NCBI RefSeq assembly: GCF_001014975.1
Contig: NZ_BBXA01000013.1
Location: 496,001-560,000 of the forward strand
Length of the DNA: 64,000 nucleotides
Reading direction: 5' to 3'
From: Novosphingobium sp. MD-1
GTDB taxonomy: Bacteria; Pseudomonadota; Alphaproteobacteria; Sphingomonadales; Sphingomonadaceae
Made by a program: the position numbers and the translations under genes. Within the stretch, counting starts at the first letter, position 1; each line of letters opens with the position of its first letter. Positions 7,721 through 16,908 of the stretch are shown one piece after another. The notes beneath the pieces are model-generated. The model ran no database searches and had not been told where the DNA came from. It was given only the letters and a program-made list of their open reading frames with translations.

Positions 7721-9730
7721 TCAGAGCATCGCGATGGTCGCGAACAGATCGGCATCCGCCGCGCCCGCGCGATAGAATACCGGCGGCTGGCCGAAAGGCG
7801 CGGGCACGGTCACGTCCCTTCCCCCTTCATGCTGTTCGCCGCTCCACACATGCACCCAGCAGGTGCCGGCGGGCAGATAGGTGGTCCAGTCCATCCTCCC
7901 CTGCTCGATCACCGGCGCGACCAGCAGGTCGGGGCCGAGCAGATACGCCGTCTGGATGGCATAGGTTTTCGGATCGTCCTCGAAATGCAGGAACAGCGGG
8001 CGCTGGATTGGCAGGCCCGTGTCCGCCGCCTCGTGCGATAACGTGCGCAGATAGGGCGCGAGATGCGCGTAGATGCGCGTCATCCGCGCGAAATGGGCGA
8101 GCAGTTCGGGGCTGTCGTCGTATTGCGTATTGGCGCGCGGCCGGTTGCCTTCGTGCGTGCGGATCATCGATGTGAAGGCCGCCATTTCCGCCCAGCGCAT
8201 CGCCAGTTCCGGCGAACGCGTGGTATCGAACAGGCTGGTATAGCCGCCGGTGTCGCTGTGATGGTGCGCGTTGCCCAGCAGACCGGCCGAGAGCGCGGCG
8301 CAGATCACCGTGCCGATCCCGTCATGCCGGCTGAAGTCCACCGCCTGGTCCCCGGCCCACAGCATCGGGCAATGCCTTTGCACGCCCGCAGCGCCCGATC
8401 GCATGAAGAACATCACATCGCCGGTCCTGCCGCGCCCGGCGACGCCCTTGGCGTTGACTTCGCCCCACAGCGCGGGCCAGCGGTTGTGCGCGGTCATCCC
8501 GCTTTCGCCATTAGCCAGACGGACGTCGACGGGCAGGTATTCGCCGAAATCGGCCATCCAGCCGGACAGCCCGAAATCGAGCATGTTGCGGCCGATCACG
8601 GCCTCGGCGAACCAGTCGGCCGCCGCCGGATTGGTGAAATCGACATGGCCGCAATCGAACTCGCCGAAGTCGATGACATAGGGTTCGTCCGCATCGGGCC
8701 GCATGACGAGATAGCCGTGCTCCGCCGCGTGAGCGTAAAGTTCACCGTCGACCGCCAGATAAGGATTTACGTAGCCCAGGAAGCGGATGCCACGTTCCCG
8801 GAGTTCCGCGATATGGCGGGGCAGATCGGGGTGGCGTTCGGTGTTCCACTTCCAGTCCCAGAACAGCCGGTTGCCGAAGCTGGTGATGCGCAGCCCCACC
8901 CAGTCCTCGCACCACAGGCCCGAGACGGCGACGCCGGCCTCCTCATAGCGCTTGAGCCGCGTGAAACTTTCCGCGCCGTCCTTCAGTCCGATCACCGCGC
9001 CCTTGTAGAGCCATTCGGGCAAGGGCGGCTGCTTGCCGAAGCGATCCGCCAGTGCGGTTACTATGTCCGCAAAGCGCGGGCGCGCCCATAGTTCGATCCG
9101 GGCGGGAATCTCCCACACCTCGATCTCGTGGAAAGCAGCATCGCGAAAATCGAACGCGGCGTAGGCATAGCTGTCGATGTGCAGCGCATAGCGGCGCGAG
9201 CTGATGAAGGTCGGTTGCGGATAGTTGGTGTGGGCAGAGGTGCCGCCGCCACCCTTCGCCAGCGCCTCCACCTGCTGGAACAGCGTCGCTTCGGGATCGC
9301 GGCCGACGCCGGGTTCGGAACTCCACAGCGGAAAATGGCGGCCGCGCAAGTCGAAATAGGAAAACTGCTCGCCCCCGCCCCACACGTGTTCGTCCGCTTC
9401 GGCCGGCACGCGCAGCCACAGCCGGTTCAGCGTGGGATCGAGCGCCCTAGGCGCGATCACCGCATCGTCGCCGGTGATGGAAACGGTAAGTTCGAGCAGC
9501 CAAGGGCCACCCGCGTGCTCCGCCAACCGGATGCGGTCGCCATCGGCCTCGGCATGAGTCAGCGCGATCCGTTCGACATCGCTCTGCGAAACATCGAAAT
9601 GCCCCCGGCGCGCGGCAACATGCGCATGCCCCCGCCCCACCGCGATGCAGGGCGCCCCCGCCGCGTGCGACAGGATGGTGGTTCCGCCGAGGCGGATCGC
9701 GAAGCCGGTATCGAGCGCGTCAGGCGCCAT
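7721..9730 (-). CDS. yihQ: GH31 sulfoquinovosidase (YihQ/SmoI type)
   Basis: 669 residues, no signal peptide, so cytoplasmic. It releases sulfoquinovose from alpha-sulfoquinovosides such as sulfoquinovosyl glycerol. The nucleophile is D394 in GWMADFGEYLP and the acid/base is D461 in WAGDQ. The YihQ signature GGGEQFSYFDLRGR is present. Against E. coli YihQ as I remember it, the sulfonate-contacting R301, W304 and Y508 match R288, W291 and Y497 at constant offsets, while Q288 is replaced by E275. That set separates sulfoquinovosidases from ordinary GH31 alpha-glucosidases. It overlaps the end of the upstream acyl-CoA ligase by 11 nt, so the two are translationally coupled. It sits in a divergent cluster with an SsuD-type monooxygenase and an aldo-keto reductase. 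Confidence 0.92.
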   Translation of the reverse strand: MAPDALDTGFAIRLGGTTILSHAAGAPCIAVGRGHAHVAARRGHFDVSQSDVERIALTHAEADGDRIRLAEHAGGPWLLELTVSITGDDAVIAPRALDPTLNRLWLRVPAEADEHVWGGGEQFSYFDLRGRHFPLWSSEPGVGRDPEATLFQQVEALAKGGGGTSAHTNYPQPTFISSRRYALHIDSYAYAAFDFRDAAFHEIEVWEIPARIELWARPRFADIVTALADRFGKQPPLPEWLYKGAVIGLKDGAESFTRLKRYEEAGVAVSGLWCEDWVGLRITSFGNRLFWDWKWNTERHPDLPRHIAELRERGIRFLGYVNPYLAVDGELYAHAAEHGYLVMRPDADEPYVIDFGEFDCGHVDFTNPAAADWFAEAVIGRNMLDFGLSGWMADFGEYLPVDVRLANGESGMTAHNRWPALWGEVNAKGVAGRGRTGDVMFFMRSGAAGVQRHCPMLWAGDQAVDFSRHDGIGTVICAALSAGLLGNAHHHSDTGGYTSLFDTTRSPELAMRWAEMAAFTSMIRTHEGNRPRANTQYDDSPELLAHFARMTRIYAHLAPYLRTLSHEAADTGLPIQRPLFLHFEDDPKTYAIQTAYLLGPDLLVAPVIEQGRMDWTTYLPAGTCWVHVWSGEQHEGGRDVTVPAPFGQPPVFYRAGAADADLFATIAML

Positions 9731-11363
9731 GGTTTGCAGTCCTTTTGCTATCTGTCATCGCGGCAAAGCGCACGCGCAATGCCTTCTTGTCGATCTTGCC
9801 CGTCGCCCCCAGCGGCATCGCGTCGATGAAGGCCACCGTATCCGGCATCCACCAGCGGGCGATACGGCCTTCGAGCGTAGCGAGCAGGTCTTCCGCCGTC
9901 GCTTCTTCGCCGGGATGGAGCGCCGCGACCAGCATCGGACGTTCGTCCCAGCGCGGATGCGGAATGCCGATTACCGCACAAAGCGCCACCTTGGGATGGC
10001 CGGCGGCAATGTTCTCGATCTCGATCGAACTGATCCATTCCCCGCCGGACTTGATCACGTCCTTGGCGCGATCGACGATGGCCATGTAGCCTTGCGCGTC
10101 GATCGTTGCGATATCGCCAGTATCGAAGAAGCCCTCGCCGTCCAGCATCTCGCCCGCCGCGCCGCCCAGATAGCCGGACGCCACCGTCGGGCCGCGCACA
10201 TGCAGCCTGCCCGGCGTCACCCCATCGTGCGGCAGACGCGCGCCGGCATCGTCCACGATCTTCAGTTCGATGCCAAAGGGCGGGCGGCCCTGCCTGAGCC
10301 GGATCGGCAGCTGCTCCTCGAACGGAAGGGCCGCGACTTCCGGCGTCAGCTTGCCATGCGTGCCGATGGGCGAGGTTTCGGTCATGCCCCAGCCCTGCAC
10401 CGTCTCCACCCCGTGTTCGCGCAGGCGGCGGACCAGGCTTTCGGGTAGCGCGGCGCCTCCGATAATGACCCGGCGCAGGCTGGTCAGACGGCCGCCAGTG
10501 GTATCGAGATGGTGGAGCAGGCCTTGCCACACGGTCGGTACGGCGGCGGAGAACGTTACGCCCTCGCTTTCGATCAGGGCGTGAAGCGACGCGCCATCAA
10601 GCTGCGCGCCGGGCAGCACCAGCTTGCAGCCGACGGCCGCGGTCGACAGCGGCATGCCCCAGGCATTGGCGTGGTACATCGGCACGATCGGCATGGCCAC
10701 GTCGTTGATCGAAAGGCCGAACACGTCCGGCTGCAAGGTCAGCAGCATGTGCAGCACCGTTGAACGGTGCGAATAGAGCACGCCCTTCGGGTTGCCCGTG
10801 GTGCCGCTGGTGTAGCAGAGCGCGCAGGCGGTCTCTTCGCCGAAATCGCCCCAGCGCACGTCGCCCGGGGTTTCCGCGATCAGGGCTTCGACCGGGACCG
10901 CACCCGGCAGCACCCCGGCATCGACGGCAGCGGCATCACCCAGCACGATGATAGCGCCGTTGAAGGCCGTTCCAGCCAGCACTTCGGCCAGAAGCGGTTG
11001 AAAGCAGGGATCGACCAGGATCGCGCGGTCATCCGCATGGTCGACGATATAGCGGAGCTGGTCGGCGAACAGGCGCGGATTGAGCGTGTGGCACACCGCG
11101 CCCATGCCCATGATCGCGAACCACGCTTCGAGATGGCGCGCATTGTTCCAGGCCATGGTGGCGACCCGGTCGCCGCGCCCGATACCCAGCGCGGTGAGCG
11201 CGGCCGACAAGCGCCGTGCCCGCGCGCGGATCGTGGCATAGTCGGTACGTTCGAGAGAGCCGTCGGCCTGGCGGCTGACGACGGGGCGATCCCCGTCCCA
11301 GTCGGCAGCGTGGTCGACGATCCGGTCGACCGTCAACGGCCATTCCTGCATCAACCCGCGCAT
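9720..11363 (-). CDS. Fatty acyl-CoA ligase / AMP-binding enzyme
   Basis: 547 residues. The ANL superfamily signatures are visible: the P-loop YTSGTTGNPKG, the adenine motif GWGMTET, the TGD hinge (FDTGDIATI), and the C-terminal catalytic Lys in GKIDKKALR. It activates a carboxylic acid with ATP to its acyl-adenylate and then the CoA thioester. The pattern resembles medium/long-chain fatty acid ligases. It lies between a TonB receptor and the sulfoquinovosidase on one strand. One reading is that it activates fatty acids freed from sulfolipid (SQDG), but it may be an unrelated acyl ligase. A GC-rich hairpin precedes it at 11407-11437. Confidence 0.9.
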   Translation of the reverse strand: MRGLMQEWPLTVDRIVDHAADWDGDRPVVSRQADGSLERTDYATIRARARRLSAALTALGIGRGDRVATMAWNNARHLEAWFAIMGMGAVCHTLNPRLFADQLRYIVDHADDRAILVDPCFQPLLAEVLAGTAFNGAIIVLGDAAAVDAGVLPGAVPVEALIAETPGDVRWGDFGEETACALCYTSGTTGNPKGVLYSHRSTVLHMLLTLQPDVFGLSINDVAMPIVPMYHANAWGMPLSTAAVGCKLVLPGAQLDGASLHALIESEGVTFSAAVPTVWQGLLHHLDTTGGRLTSLRRVIIGGAALPESLVRRLREHGVETVQGWGMTETSPIGTHGKLTPEVAALPFEEQLPIRLRQGRPPFGIELKIVDDAGARLPHDGVTPGRLHVRGPTVASGYLGGAAGEMLDGEGFFDTGDIATIDAQGYMAIVDRAKDVIKSGGEWISSIEIENIAAGHPKVALCAVIGIPHPRWDERPMLVAALHPGEEATAEDLLATLEGRIARWWMPDTVAFIDAMPLGATGKIDKKALRVRFAAMTDSKRTANHGA

Positions 11364-11406
11364 CGCATGGGCCTTTCGCGAGGTTGCTGTCTTTTGCGTA
11401 ACGGGT

Positions 11407-11437
11407 GGGCCGCCCCGGCGCGAAACCGGGGCGGCCC
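11407..11437 (-). terminator. Intercistronic GC-rich hairpin (partial terminator)
   Basis: A 12-bp perfect stem GGGCCGCCCCGG / CCGGGGCGGCCC closes a 7-nt loop between the TonB receptor stop and the ligase start. No U-tract follows, so it probably lowers read-through or protects the receptor mRNA end rather than stopping all transcription. Confidence 0.6.
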
Positions 11438-11447
11438 TGCGACCCGA

Positions 11448-13769
11448 TCAGAAGTTCATGCGCGCCGAGACGCCGAAATAGCGCTGCGCATCGCGCGGCG
11501 TGATCTGGCGCATGAACGCCGTGCCGTTCGGAATGCGCTGGATGACGAAGTGCTTGTCGGTCAGGTTCTTGGCGATGAACGAGACGCTGTACTTGTCGTC
11601 CTTGGTCCGCACCGTCACGCCCAAGTCCCACAGCGCATAGGCGGTCTGGATGGCATAGGGGTTCTGGTTGATGTCGAAACTGGTCTTGCTCTGATAGACC
11701 ACCGACGTGTTCAGATCGACGTTGAACGCTTCCAGGCCCAGCGGCAGGCGCCAGTCGGCGGTGACGGTGCCCTTGTACTTCGGCGCGAAGGGCAGCGGCT
11801 TGCCGTTGATGGCATCGGCGCACGTCACTGCCGCGCCAGTCGGGCAGTTGAACTTGTTGATGTGCGCGTCGGTGTAGTTGAAACCACCGTTGAGCGAGAA
11901 GTTGTCGGTCAGCGAGGCGTTGAAATCGACTTCCACACCGCGCGTCGAAACGCTGCCCGCATTGGTCAGGCGCGTAACCACCTGGCCCGCCACGAGATCG
12001 AGGAAGTTCGCCTGGTAGTTGTTGTACTTGGCGTAGAACGCCGCGATGTTGAACGTCAGGCGGCGATCGAACAGCCGCGTCTTGAGGCCGATTTCATAGG
12101 CGTCTGACTTTTCCGGAGCGATCGGCCCGGTATCGCGCGCCAGCATGTTGAAAAACACGTTGATCGCCGGCCCCTTGTACCCGCGGGTATAGGTGCCATA
12201 GGCCATGACATCCTTGTCCACGTCGTACTGCAGGCCGACATTGCCCGACCAGCCATCCTTTGCGGTGGCCCCGGTGGCGGCAAAGGCCGGGTTCACGCCG
12301 GGGAAGGCCGTGGCGGAAGTGGAGCGGCGGCTGAAGTCGAACGCCACCTTGTCATGCGTATAGCGCGATCCGATGATGCCGCGGAACGTGGGCGTGAAGT
12401 TGGCGGTCGCCTGGCCGAAGGCCGAATAGCTGGTCAGCTTGGTGGTGAAATCCGCGTTGCCCTGCTGCGTCAGGTAGGTCGAACTTGCATCGCATGGCGT
12501 CAGGCCGTTCACCGGCGCCAGTGTCGAGGCCGTGCAGGCCTTCACCGTGCGGTTGAAGAAATCGACTTCCTTGGTGTGGTAGTAATAGAGCCCGGCCACG
12601 TATTCGAGGAACTGCTTGCCCGACGAGGCAACGCGCAGTTCCTGGGTGAATTGGTCGAACTTCAGATCGCCGCGGTCGTGCGAGAGCACATCGCTCGCGG
12701 CGGCGCCGGCGGCGACATACTTCGGCGCATCCGAACGGAAATCGCCGTCACGCTGCTGATAGTTGTACCAGTGGCGGTAGGCGGTGATCGAGGTCAGCGT
12801 GGCACTGCCCAGATCGATGTCCATCTGCGCGGAAACGCCGCTGTTGCGGTCCCTGGTCAGCGGATCGAGATCGTTGTCGATGTTCTTGTTGCGGTCGTTC
12901 AGCGTCAGCGGCGCCAGCGACGGAATGAACACGCCCGTGGTGTAGGCACCGGGGAAGACCTGGCCGATGCTGTCGGCATAACCGTTGTCGTTGTTCTGCG
13001 CGTAGTCGCCGATCACGGTCAGCTTGAACGTGTCGTTGGGCTGATAGACGACCTTGCCGCGCAACCCCCAGTGTTCGTAGCCGTTGATCTTGTGCCCGTT
13101 GAACACGTTCACGCCGTTGCCGTCATACTTGGCGTAGAAGCCGGTCAGCGAGGCCGTCAGTCCTTCGCCCAGCGCCCCGCCGACGCTGCCGCGCACGCGG
13201 AATTCGTTGCCTTCGTACCACGCCGCATCCAGATAGCCGCCGAACGCCTTGGGCGGATCACGCGTGATGATGTTGATGACGCCGGCCGAAGCGTTCTTGC
13301 CGAACAGGCTGCCCTGCGGGCCGCGCAGCACTTCGATGCGTTCGACGTCGAGGAAGTCAGAGGTCTGCTGACCAGTACGCGCGAAAACCACGCCGTCGAT
13401 CACGGTCGAAACCGAAGGCTCGACGCCCGAAGCGAACGAGATGGTGCCAACGCCGCGGATCGACAGCGCCGAATCCTTGTTGGTGTTGCCCTTGCGGAAG
13501 GTGAGCGTCGGCACGCGCTGGAACAGCTGCTCCGCCGAATTGACGTTGGCGCGTTCGAGCTGCGCGCCCGAAACCACCGAGATCGCCAGCGGCACGTCCT
13601 GCAGGTTCTGCGCGCGCTTCTGCGCGGTAACGATGATTTCGCCAGTGCCGATGCCGCCGTTCTCTTCACCGGCCGGCGACTGCGCCTCGGCGGCAATAGC
13701 CGGCGCGGCGAACAAGGACATGCCCAGCGCGGTCGACAACGCAAGGCACAGCTTCGCTTTCGTTTGCAT
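11448..13769 (-). CDS. TonB-dependent outer membrane receptor
   Basis: 773 residues. The start ATG 13769 is fixed by GGGGAGGA six nt upstream. The signal peptide covers about residues 1-26 (ending AIAAEA). The TonB-box/plug region begins with EIIVTAQKR, and the plug (about 50-165) has VERIEVLRGPQGSLFG and ASAGVINIITR. The rest is the beta-barrel, ending in an aromatic residue (ARMNF). It imports a substrate across the outer membrane using TonB energy. It heads the arm with the acyl-CoA ligase and sulfoquinovosidase and lies beside a LysR gene, so a sulfoquinovoside or lyso-sulfolipid is the contextual guess. The sequence alone does not tell the cargo. Confidence 0.94.
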   Translation of the reverse strand: MQTKAKLCLALSTALGMSLFAAPAIAAEAQSPAGEENGGIGTGEIIVTAQKRAQNLQDVPLAISVVSGAQLERANVNSAEQLFQRVPTLTFRKGNTNKDSALSIRGVGTISFASGVEPSVSTVIDGVVFARTGQQTSDFLDVERIEVLRGPQGSLFGKNASAGVINIITRDPPKAFGGYLDAAWYEGNEFRVRGSVGGALGEGLTASLTGFYAKYDGNGVNVFNGHKINGYEHWGLRGKVVYQPNDTFKLTVIGDYAQNNDNGYADSIGQVFPGAYTTGVFIPSLAPLTLNDRNKNIDNDLDPLTRDRNSGVSAQMDIDLGSATLTSITAYRHWYNYQQRDGDFRSDAPKYVAAGAAASDVLSHDRGDLKFDQFTQELRVASSGKQFLEYVAGLYYYHTKEVDFFNRTVKACTASTLAPVNGLTPCDASSTYLTQQGNADFTTKLTSYSAFGQATANFTPTFRGIIGSRYTHDKVAFDFSRRSTSATAFPGVNPAFAATGATAKDGWSGNVGLQYDVDKDVMAYGTYTRGYKGPAINVFFNMLARDTGPIAPEKSDAYEIGLKTRLFDRRLTFNIAAFYAKYNNYQANFLDLVAGQVVTRLTNAGSVSTRGVEVDFNASLTDNFSLNGGFNYTDAHINKFNCPTGAAVTCADAINGKPLPFAPKYKGTVTADWRLPLGLEAFNVDLNTSVVYQSKTSFDINQNPYAIQTAYALWDLGVTVRTKDDKYSVSFIAKNLTDKHFVIQRIPNGTAFMRQITPRDAQRYFGVSARMNF

Positions 13770-13945
13770 ACTCAATCCTCCCCAACAGTCATCCAGCGGA
13801 CCGCGCGCCCGGTTAAGCGACGCAGGCTGGAGATCGACACCCGCTCCGTTGTCGGATGGCGTGCATGTCGACCGTCTACGTCATGGAGTGCGCAATTTGG
13901 TCATTGCAGTCCAATCGAGAAAAATCGGTATGCTATGTCCAAATG

Positions 13946-14875
13946 CTATGGCCTTGTGGCGATGAGCTTGTGGACATGATCGAGACAGGCCGCCGTTTCG
14001 CGCATGATTTCAACATGCAGCCAGCTCACGATCTCGGGTGTCGGCCCGATATCCGGCTCGAGCAAGGCGAAATCGAGATAGACCGGCGGCGTGATCGGGC
14101 GGATCGCCACCCCCACCCGGTGAAACAGGGGTGCGCTGAACGGCTCGGCGATGGAGATGCCCAGGCCCGCTTCGACGAAAGCATAGAGAATCTGCGAATG
14201 CTGCGTCTCCAGCCGGCGGGAAACCGCGACGCCCGAAGAGGCGAGCGCCGCGTCGATGCCATTCCACAAGGCATCAGCCTCATGCATTGGACCGATGAAT
14301 TCCTCGCCGGCAAGATCCGCCACAGCCAGGCTGCCGCGCTGCGCCAGCGGATGCCCCGAAGGCAGGATGCAGACATATTCCGCCCGCGCCACGCTGGTCG
14401 TGCGGATGCCTTCGCGCGGGGGAATGTCCACGCCCACGCCGAGGTCGGCCTGCCCCAGGAACACGCGTTCCTCGATGCCGCGCTGCCCCAGCGACTCCAC
14501 CGTGACCTTGATGTCGGGATAGAGGATACGAAAGCGCTGGATCACCGCCGGCAGAATCGACATCGCGATCGCCGCCAGCGCGGCAATCCGCACCGTGCCG
14601 ACGGGATGCGCGCGGATGCGCCGCGCCGCCTGATCGAGCAGGTCGAGACCGGTGTAGCTGCGCCGCACCGCCTCGAACAGCATCTGCGCCTGCTCGGTGG
14701 GGTGTACGCGCGCGCCGCGCCGGTCAAACAGGCGGAATCCCACCGCCCGCTCCAGATCGGCGATCAGCCGGCTAACCGACGGCTGGCTGACATTGAGCAT
14801 CTGCGCGGCGGCTGTAATGCCCCCGCTCATCATCACGGCGCGGAACGCCTCAACCTGTCGCATACGCATGGTCAT
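13946..14875 (-). CDS. LysR-family regulator of the sulfoquinovose-type locus
   Basis: 309 residues from ATG 14875; ATGs two and four codons later are equally possible, as no clear ribosome site is present. The winged helix (about 3-62) has GGITAAAQMLNVSQPSVSRL and FDRRGARVHPTEQ. The effector domain follows (residues ~95-300). It is divergent from the PhyH-type dioxygenase, and an inverted repeat overlaps its own start. It lies between the TonB/ligase/GH31 arm and the dioxygenase/AKR/monooxygenase arm, so it can control both. The inducer is unknown; sulfoquinovose or its glycerol derivative is the natural guess. Confidence 0.92.
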   Translation of the reverse strand: MTMRMRQVEAFRAVMMSGGITAAAQMLNVSQPSVSRLIADLERAVGFRLFDRRGARVHPTEQAQMLFEAVRRSYTGLDLLDQAARRIRAHPVGTVRIAALAAIAMSILPAVIQRFRILYPDIKVTVESLGQRGIEERVFLGQADLGVGVDIPPREGIRTTSVARAEYVCILPSGHPLAQRGSLAVADLAGEEFIGPMHEADALWNGIDAALASSGVAVSRRLETQHSQILYAFVEAGLGISIAEPFSAPLFHRVGVAIRPITPPVYLDFALLEPDIGPTPEIVSWLHVEIMRETAACLDHVHKLIATRP

Positions 14876-14890
14876 AGTATAGGCGTATGA
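14872..14890. promoter_or_regulatory. Inverted repeat at the LysR/dioxygenase divergent promoter
   Basis: TCATA-N9-TATGA contains the T-N11-A spacing typical of LysR sites and covers the LysR start codon. That would give self-repression together with control of the gene at 14971. Confidence 0.5.
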
Positions 14891-14970
14891 TTAGCTAGCG
14901 CAATTTGATTGGATGCGATGGCCGATCGCGCTCTACGAACGGGTCAACCACACGACACCGGGAGAGTCCA

Positions 14971-15735
14971 ATGAGGTTTGCCGAGCAACGCGCCCAGTTC
15001 GAGCGCGAGGGATACGCCGTGTTCGAGCGGGTTCTGGAAGGACCGCTGCTGGACCTGCTGCGCAACGAATGCGCCCGCGTGATCGAACGCGAGGATGCCC
15101 GGCTCGATGCGCTTGGCGTCGAAGTCGATGGCATCAGCCACAAGGGCAAACGCTATTTCGCCGGCGAATGCCAGCGCGTGCAGCCCGAACTGCGCGACAT
15201 GCTGTTCAGCGAAACCATGGCCGACATCTGTCGCGCGACGCTGGGCGACGATGCCTACTTCTTCTATGACCAGTATGTGGTGAAGGGCGCTTCCAAGGGC
15301 ATGCCGTTCAGCTGGCACCAGGATTCGGGCTATGTCGTGGGCAACGGTGGCCCGGCGGACCACAAGCCCTACCTCACCTGCTGGTGCACGCTGGACGACA
15401 CCACCGTCGCCAACGGCACCGTACGCATCCTGCCGTTCTCGCAGGCGCCGGAAACGCGCGATGGCATCGTGCCGCACATCCGCCAGGAAGGCAGCAACGA
15501 TCTTGTCGGCTACACCGGCGATGCCGAAGGCGTGACCCTGGAAGTGCCGGCGGGCAGCGTCGTGGCATTCTCCAGCCTGGCGCTTCATGCGACGGGCTCC
15601 AATTCCACGCCGAACATGCGCCGCGTCTATCTGGCGCAGTATTCGCCTGAGCCGATCATCAATCCCGGCTCCAACCATCTGCGCCGCAACGCCATCGCGT
15701 TCCTGCGCGGCGGGCGTCAGGTCACGTTCAACTGA
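14971..15735 (+). CDS. Phytanoyl-CoA dioxygenase (PhyH)-family Fe(II)/2-oxoglutarate oxygenase
   Basis: 254 residues. ATG 14971 follows GGGAGAG; an open frame extends further upstream but lacks a ribosome site. The iron facial triad is H116-x-D118 in SWHQDSG and H206 in ALHATGS, with R217 or R218 as the 2-oxoglutarate partner. These enzymes hydroxylate a substrate with O2 and 2-oxoglutarate, giving succinate and CO2. It is the first gene of the arm with the aldo-keto reductase and SsuD-type monooxygenase. An Fe/2OG dioxygenase route that splits the sulfoquinovose C-S bond has been described (SqoD, sulfo-ASDO). Whether this protein is in that clade I cannot tell. It may instead act on another sulfonate or on an acyl chain. 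Confidence 0.88.
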   Translation: MRFAEQRAQFEREGYAVFERVLEGPLLDLLRNECARVIEREDARLDALGVEVDGISHKGKRYFAGECQRVQPELRDMLFSETMADICRATLGDDAYFFYDQYVVKGASKGMPFSWHQDSGYVVGNGGPADHKPYLTCWCTLDDTTVANGTVRILPFSQAPETRDGIVPHIRQEGSNDLVGYTGDAEGVTLEVPAGSVVAFSSLALHATGSNSTPNMRRVYLAQYSPEPIINPGSNHLRRNAIAFLRGGRQVTFN

Positions 15736-15886
15736 GCCGCCGGCGCACCGACGCTCAAGGCGCCAGATCGATTAGGTCTGGCGCCACCTTGAACCGGAAT
15801 CGCATGTTAAACGTTCGAGCGATCACGGCATCCGGCAGCCTGCCCCTTGCGCGATCGCATTCGTCCGTATATGTCTCACGTTGTCA

Positions 15887-15902
15887 TATCGAATAATCGA
15901 TA
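15887..15902. promoter_or_regulatory. Palindrome upstream of the aldo-keto reductase gene
   Basis: TATCGA-ATAA-TCGATA has 6-bp arms and lies 67 nt before the AKR start, in a 233-nt gap after the dioxygenase gene. A GAGAGGAGG run just downstream looks like a ribosome site but has no matching start. The gap probably holds a second promoter for AKR and monooxygenase. No regulator can be assigned. Confidence 0.5.
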
Positions 15903-15968
15903 CCGAGAGGAGGATCGGGCGCGGCCCGGTCCCGGCATCCCTGACGCAGCAGCACCCAGGACATCTGC

Positions 15969-16883
15969 ATGAGCCAGCTTCCCCTTCCCGCCGCATCACG
16001 CCCGCTGGGCGATAGCGGCCTTTCCATCTCTCCACTGGCATGGGGCATGTGGCGGCTGGCCGAGGATGGCCGCACTGCGGCCGACGCCGCCCGGCTGGTC
16101 CATGCCGCGCTCGATGCCGGCATCACCCTGCTCGATACGGCGGATATCTATGGCTTCGACGGGACCGACGGTTTCGGCGATGCCGAAGCGCTGCTGGGCG
16201 AAGTGCTGGCGGCCGAACCCGGCCTGCGCGGGCGGATGGTGCTCGCCACCAAGGGCGGAATCCTGCCACCGCTGCCCTATGACCAGAGCGCGGCCTACCT
16301 GAACGCGGCGATCGATGCCTCGCTGCGCCGCCTGCGCACCGATGTGATCGATCTGTGGCAGGTCCACCGGCCCGACATCCTCGCCCATCCGCAGGACGTG
16401 GCGCGCGTGCTGGACGACGCCGTGGCCGCGGGCAAGATCCGGACGCTGGGCGTATCGAATTTCACCATCCACCAGATCGCCGCGCTGCAGCACTTCCTCG
16501 GCCACAAGCTGGTCGCGACCCAGCCCGAAATCAGCCCCCTGCGCATCGCCTGCTTCGAGAACGGCGAGCTGGATCAGGCGATGACGATGGGGCTGGTGCC
16601 GCTCGCCTGGTCGCCACTGGGCGGGGGACGCCTGGGCGCGCCGGCCGACGAACGCGCGCACGCCGTCGCCGCCGCACTCGACAAGGTCGCCAAGGCGCAA
16701 GGCGTGTCGCGCACGGTCGCGGCCTTTGCCTGGTTGATGGCCCATCCCGCCGGAATCGTGCCGATCGTGGGATCGCAGCAGGCCGACCGGATCAGGGAAG
16801 CCGCGCAGGCGGCGCATGTGCGCTGGACGCGCGAGGAATGGTACGCGGTGCTGGTTGCCGCGCGTGGAGAGAGACTGCCCTGA
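15969..16883 (+). CDS. Aldo-keto reductase, candidate 6-dehydroglucose reductase (SmoB/SquF-like)
   Basis: 304 residues of a (beta/alpha)8 NAD(P)H-dependent oxidoreductase. The AKR tetrad is D56, Y61 (LLDTADIYG), K95 (LATKGG) and H133 (QVHRPD). It resembles E. coli YdhF in the stretch GVSNFTIHQIAALQ and in AWSPLGGGRL. In sulfoquinovose oxygenolysis the desulfonation product 6-dehydroglucose is reduced to glucose by such an enzyme. It stands 25 nt before the SsuD-type monooxygenase gene, which is the context expected for that job. The AKR family is certain; the substrate rests on its neighbours. Confidence 0.88.
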   Translation: MSQLPLPAASRPLGDSGLSISPLAWGMWRLAEDGRTAADAARLVHAALDAGITLLDTADIYGFDGTDGFGDAEALLGEVLAAEPGLRGRMVLATKGGILPPLPYDQSAAYLNAAIDASLRRLRTDVIDLWQVHRPDILAHPQDVARVLDDAVAAGKIRTLGVSNFTIHQIAALQHFLGHKLVATQPEISPLRIACFENGELDQAMTMGLVPLAWSPLGGGRLGAPADERAHAVAAALDKVAKAQGVSRTVAAFAWLMAHPAGIVPIVGSQQADRIREAAQAAHVRWTREEWYAVLVAARGERLP

Positions 16884-16908
16884 AGGGCAGCGCTGAGGAG
16901 GCAAGACA

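Noticed and set aside
13931..13950. Direct repeat TGCTATG-N6-TGCTATG
   Set aside because: It overlaps the end of the LysR gene and has no partner copy; could be chance.
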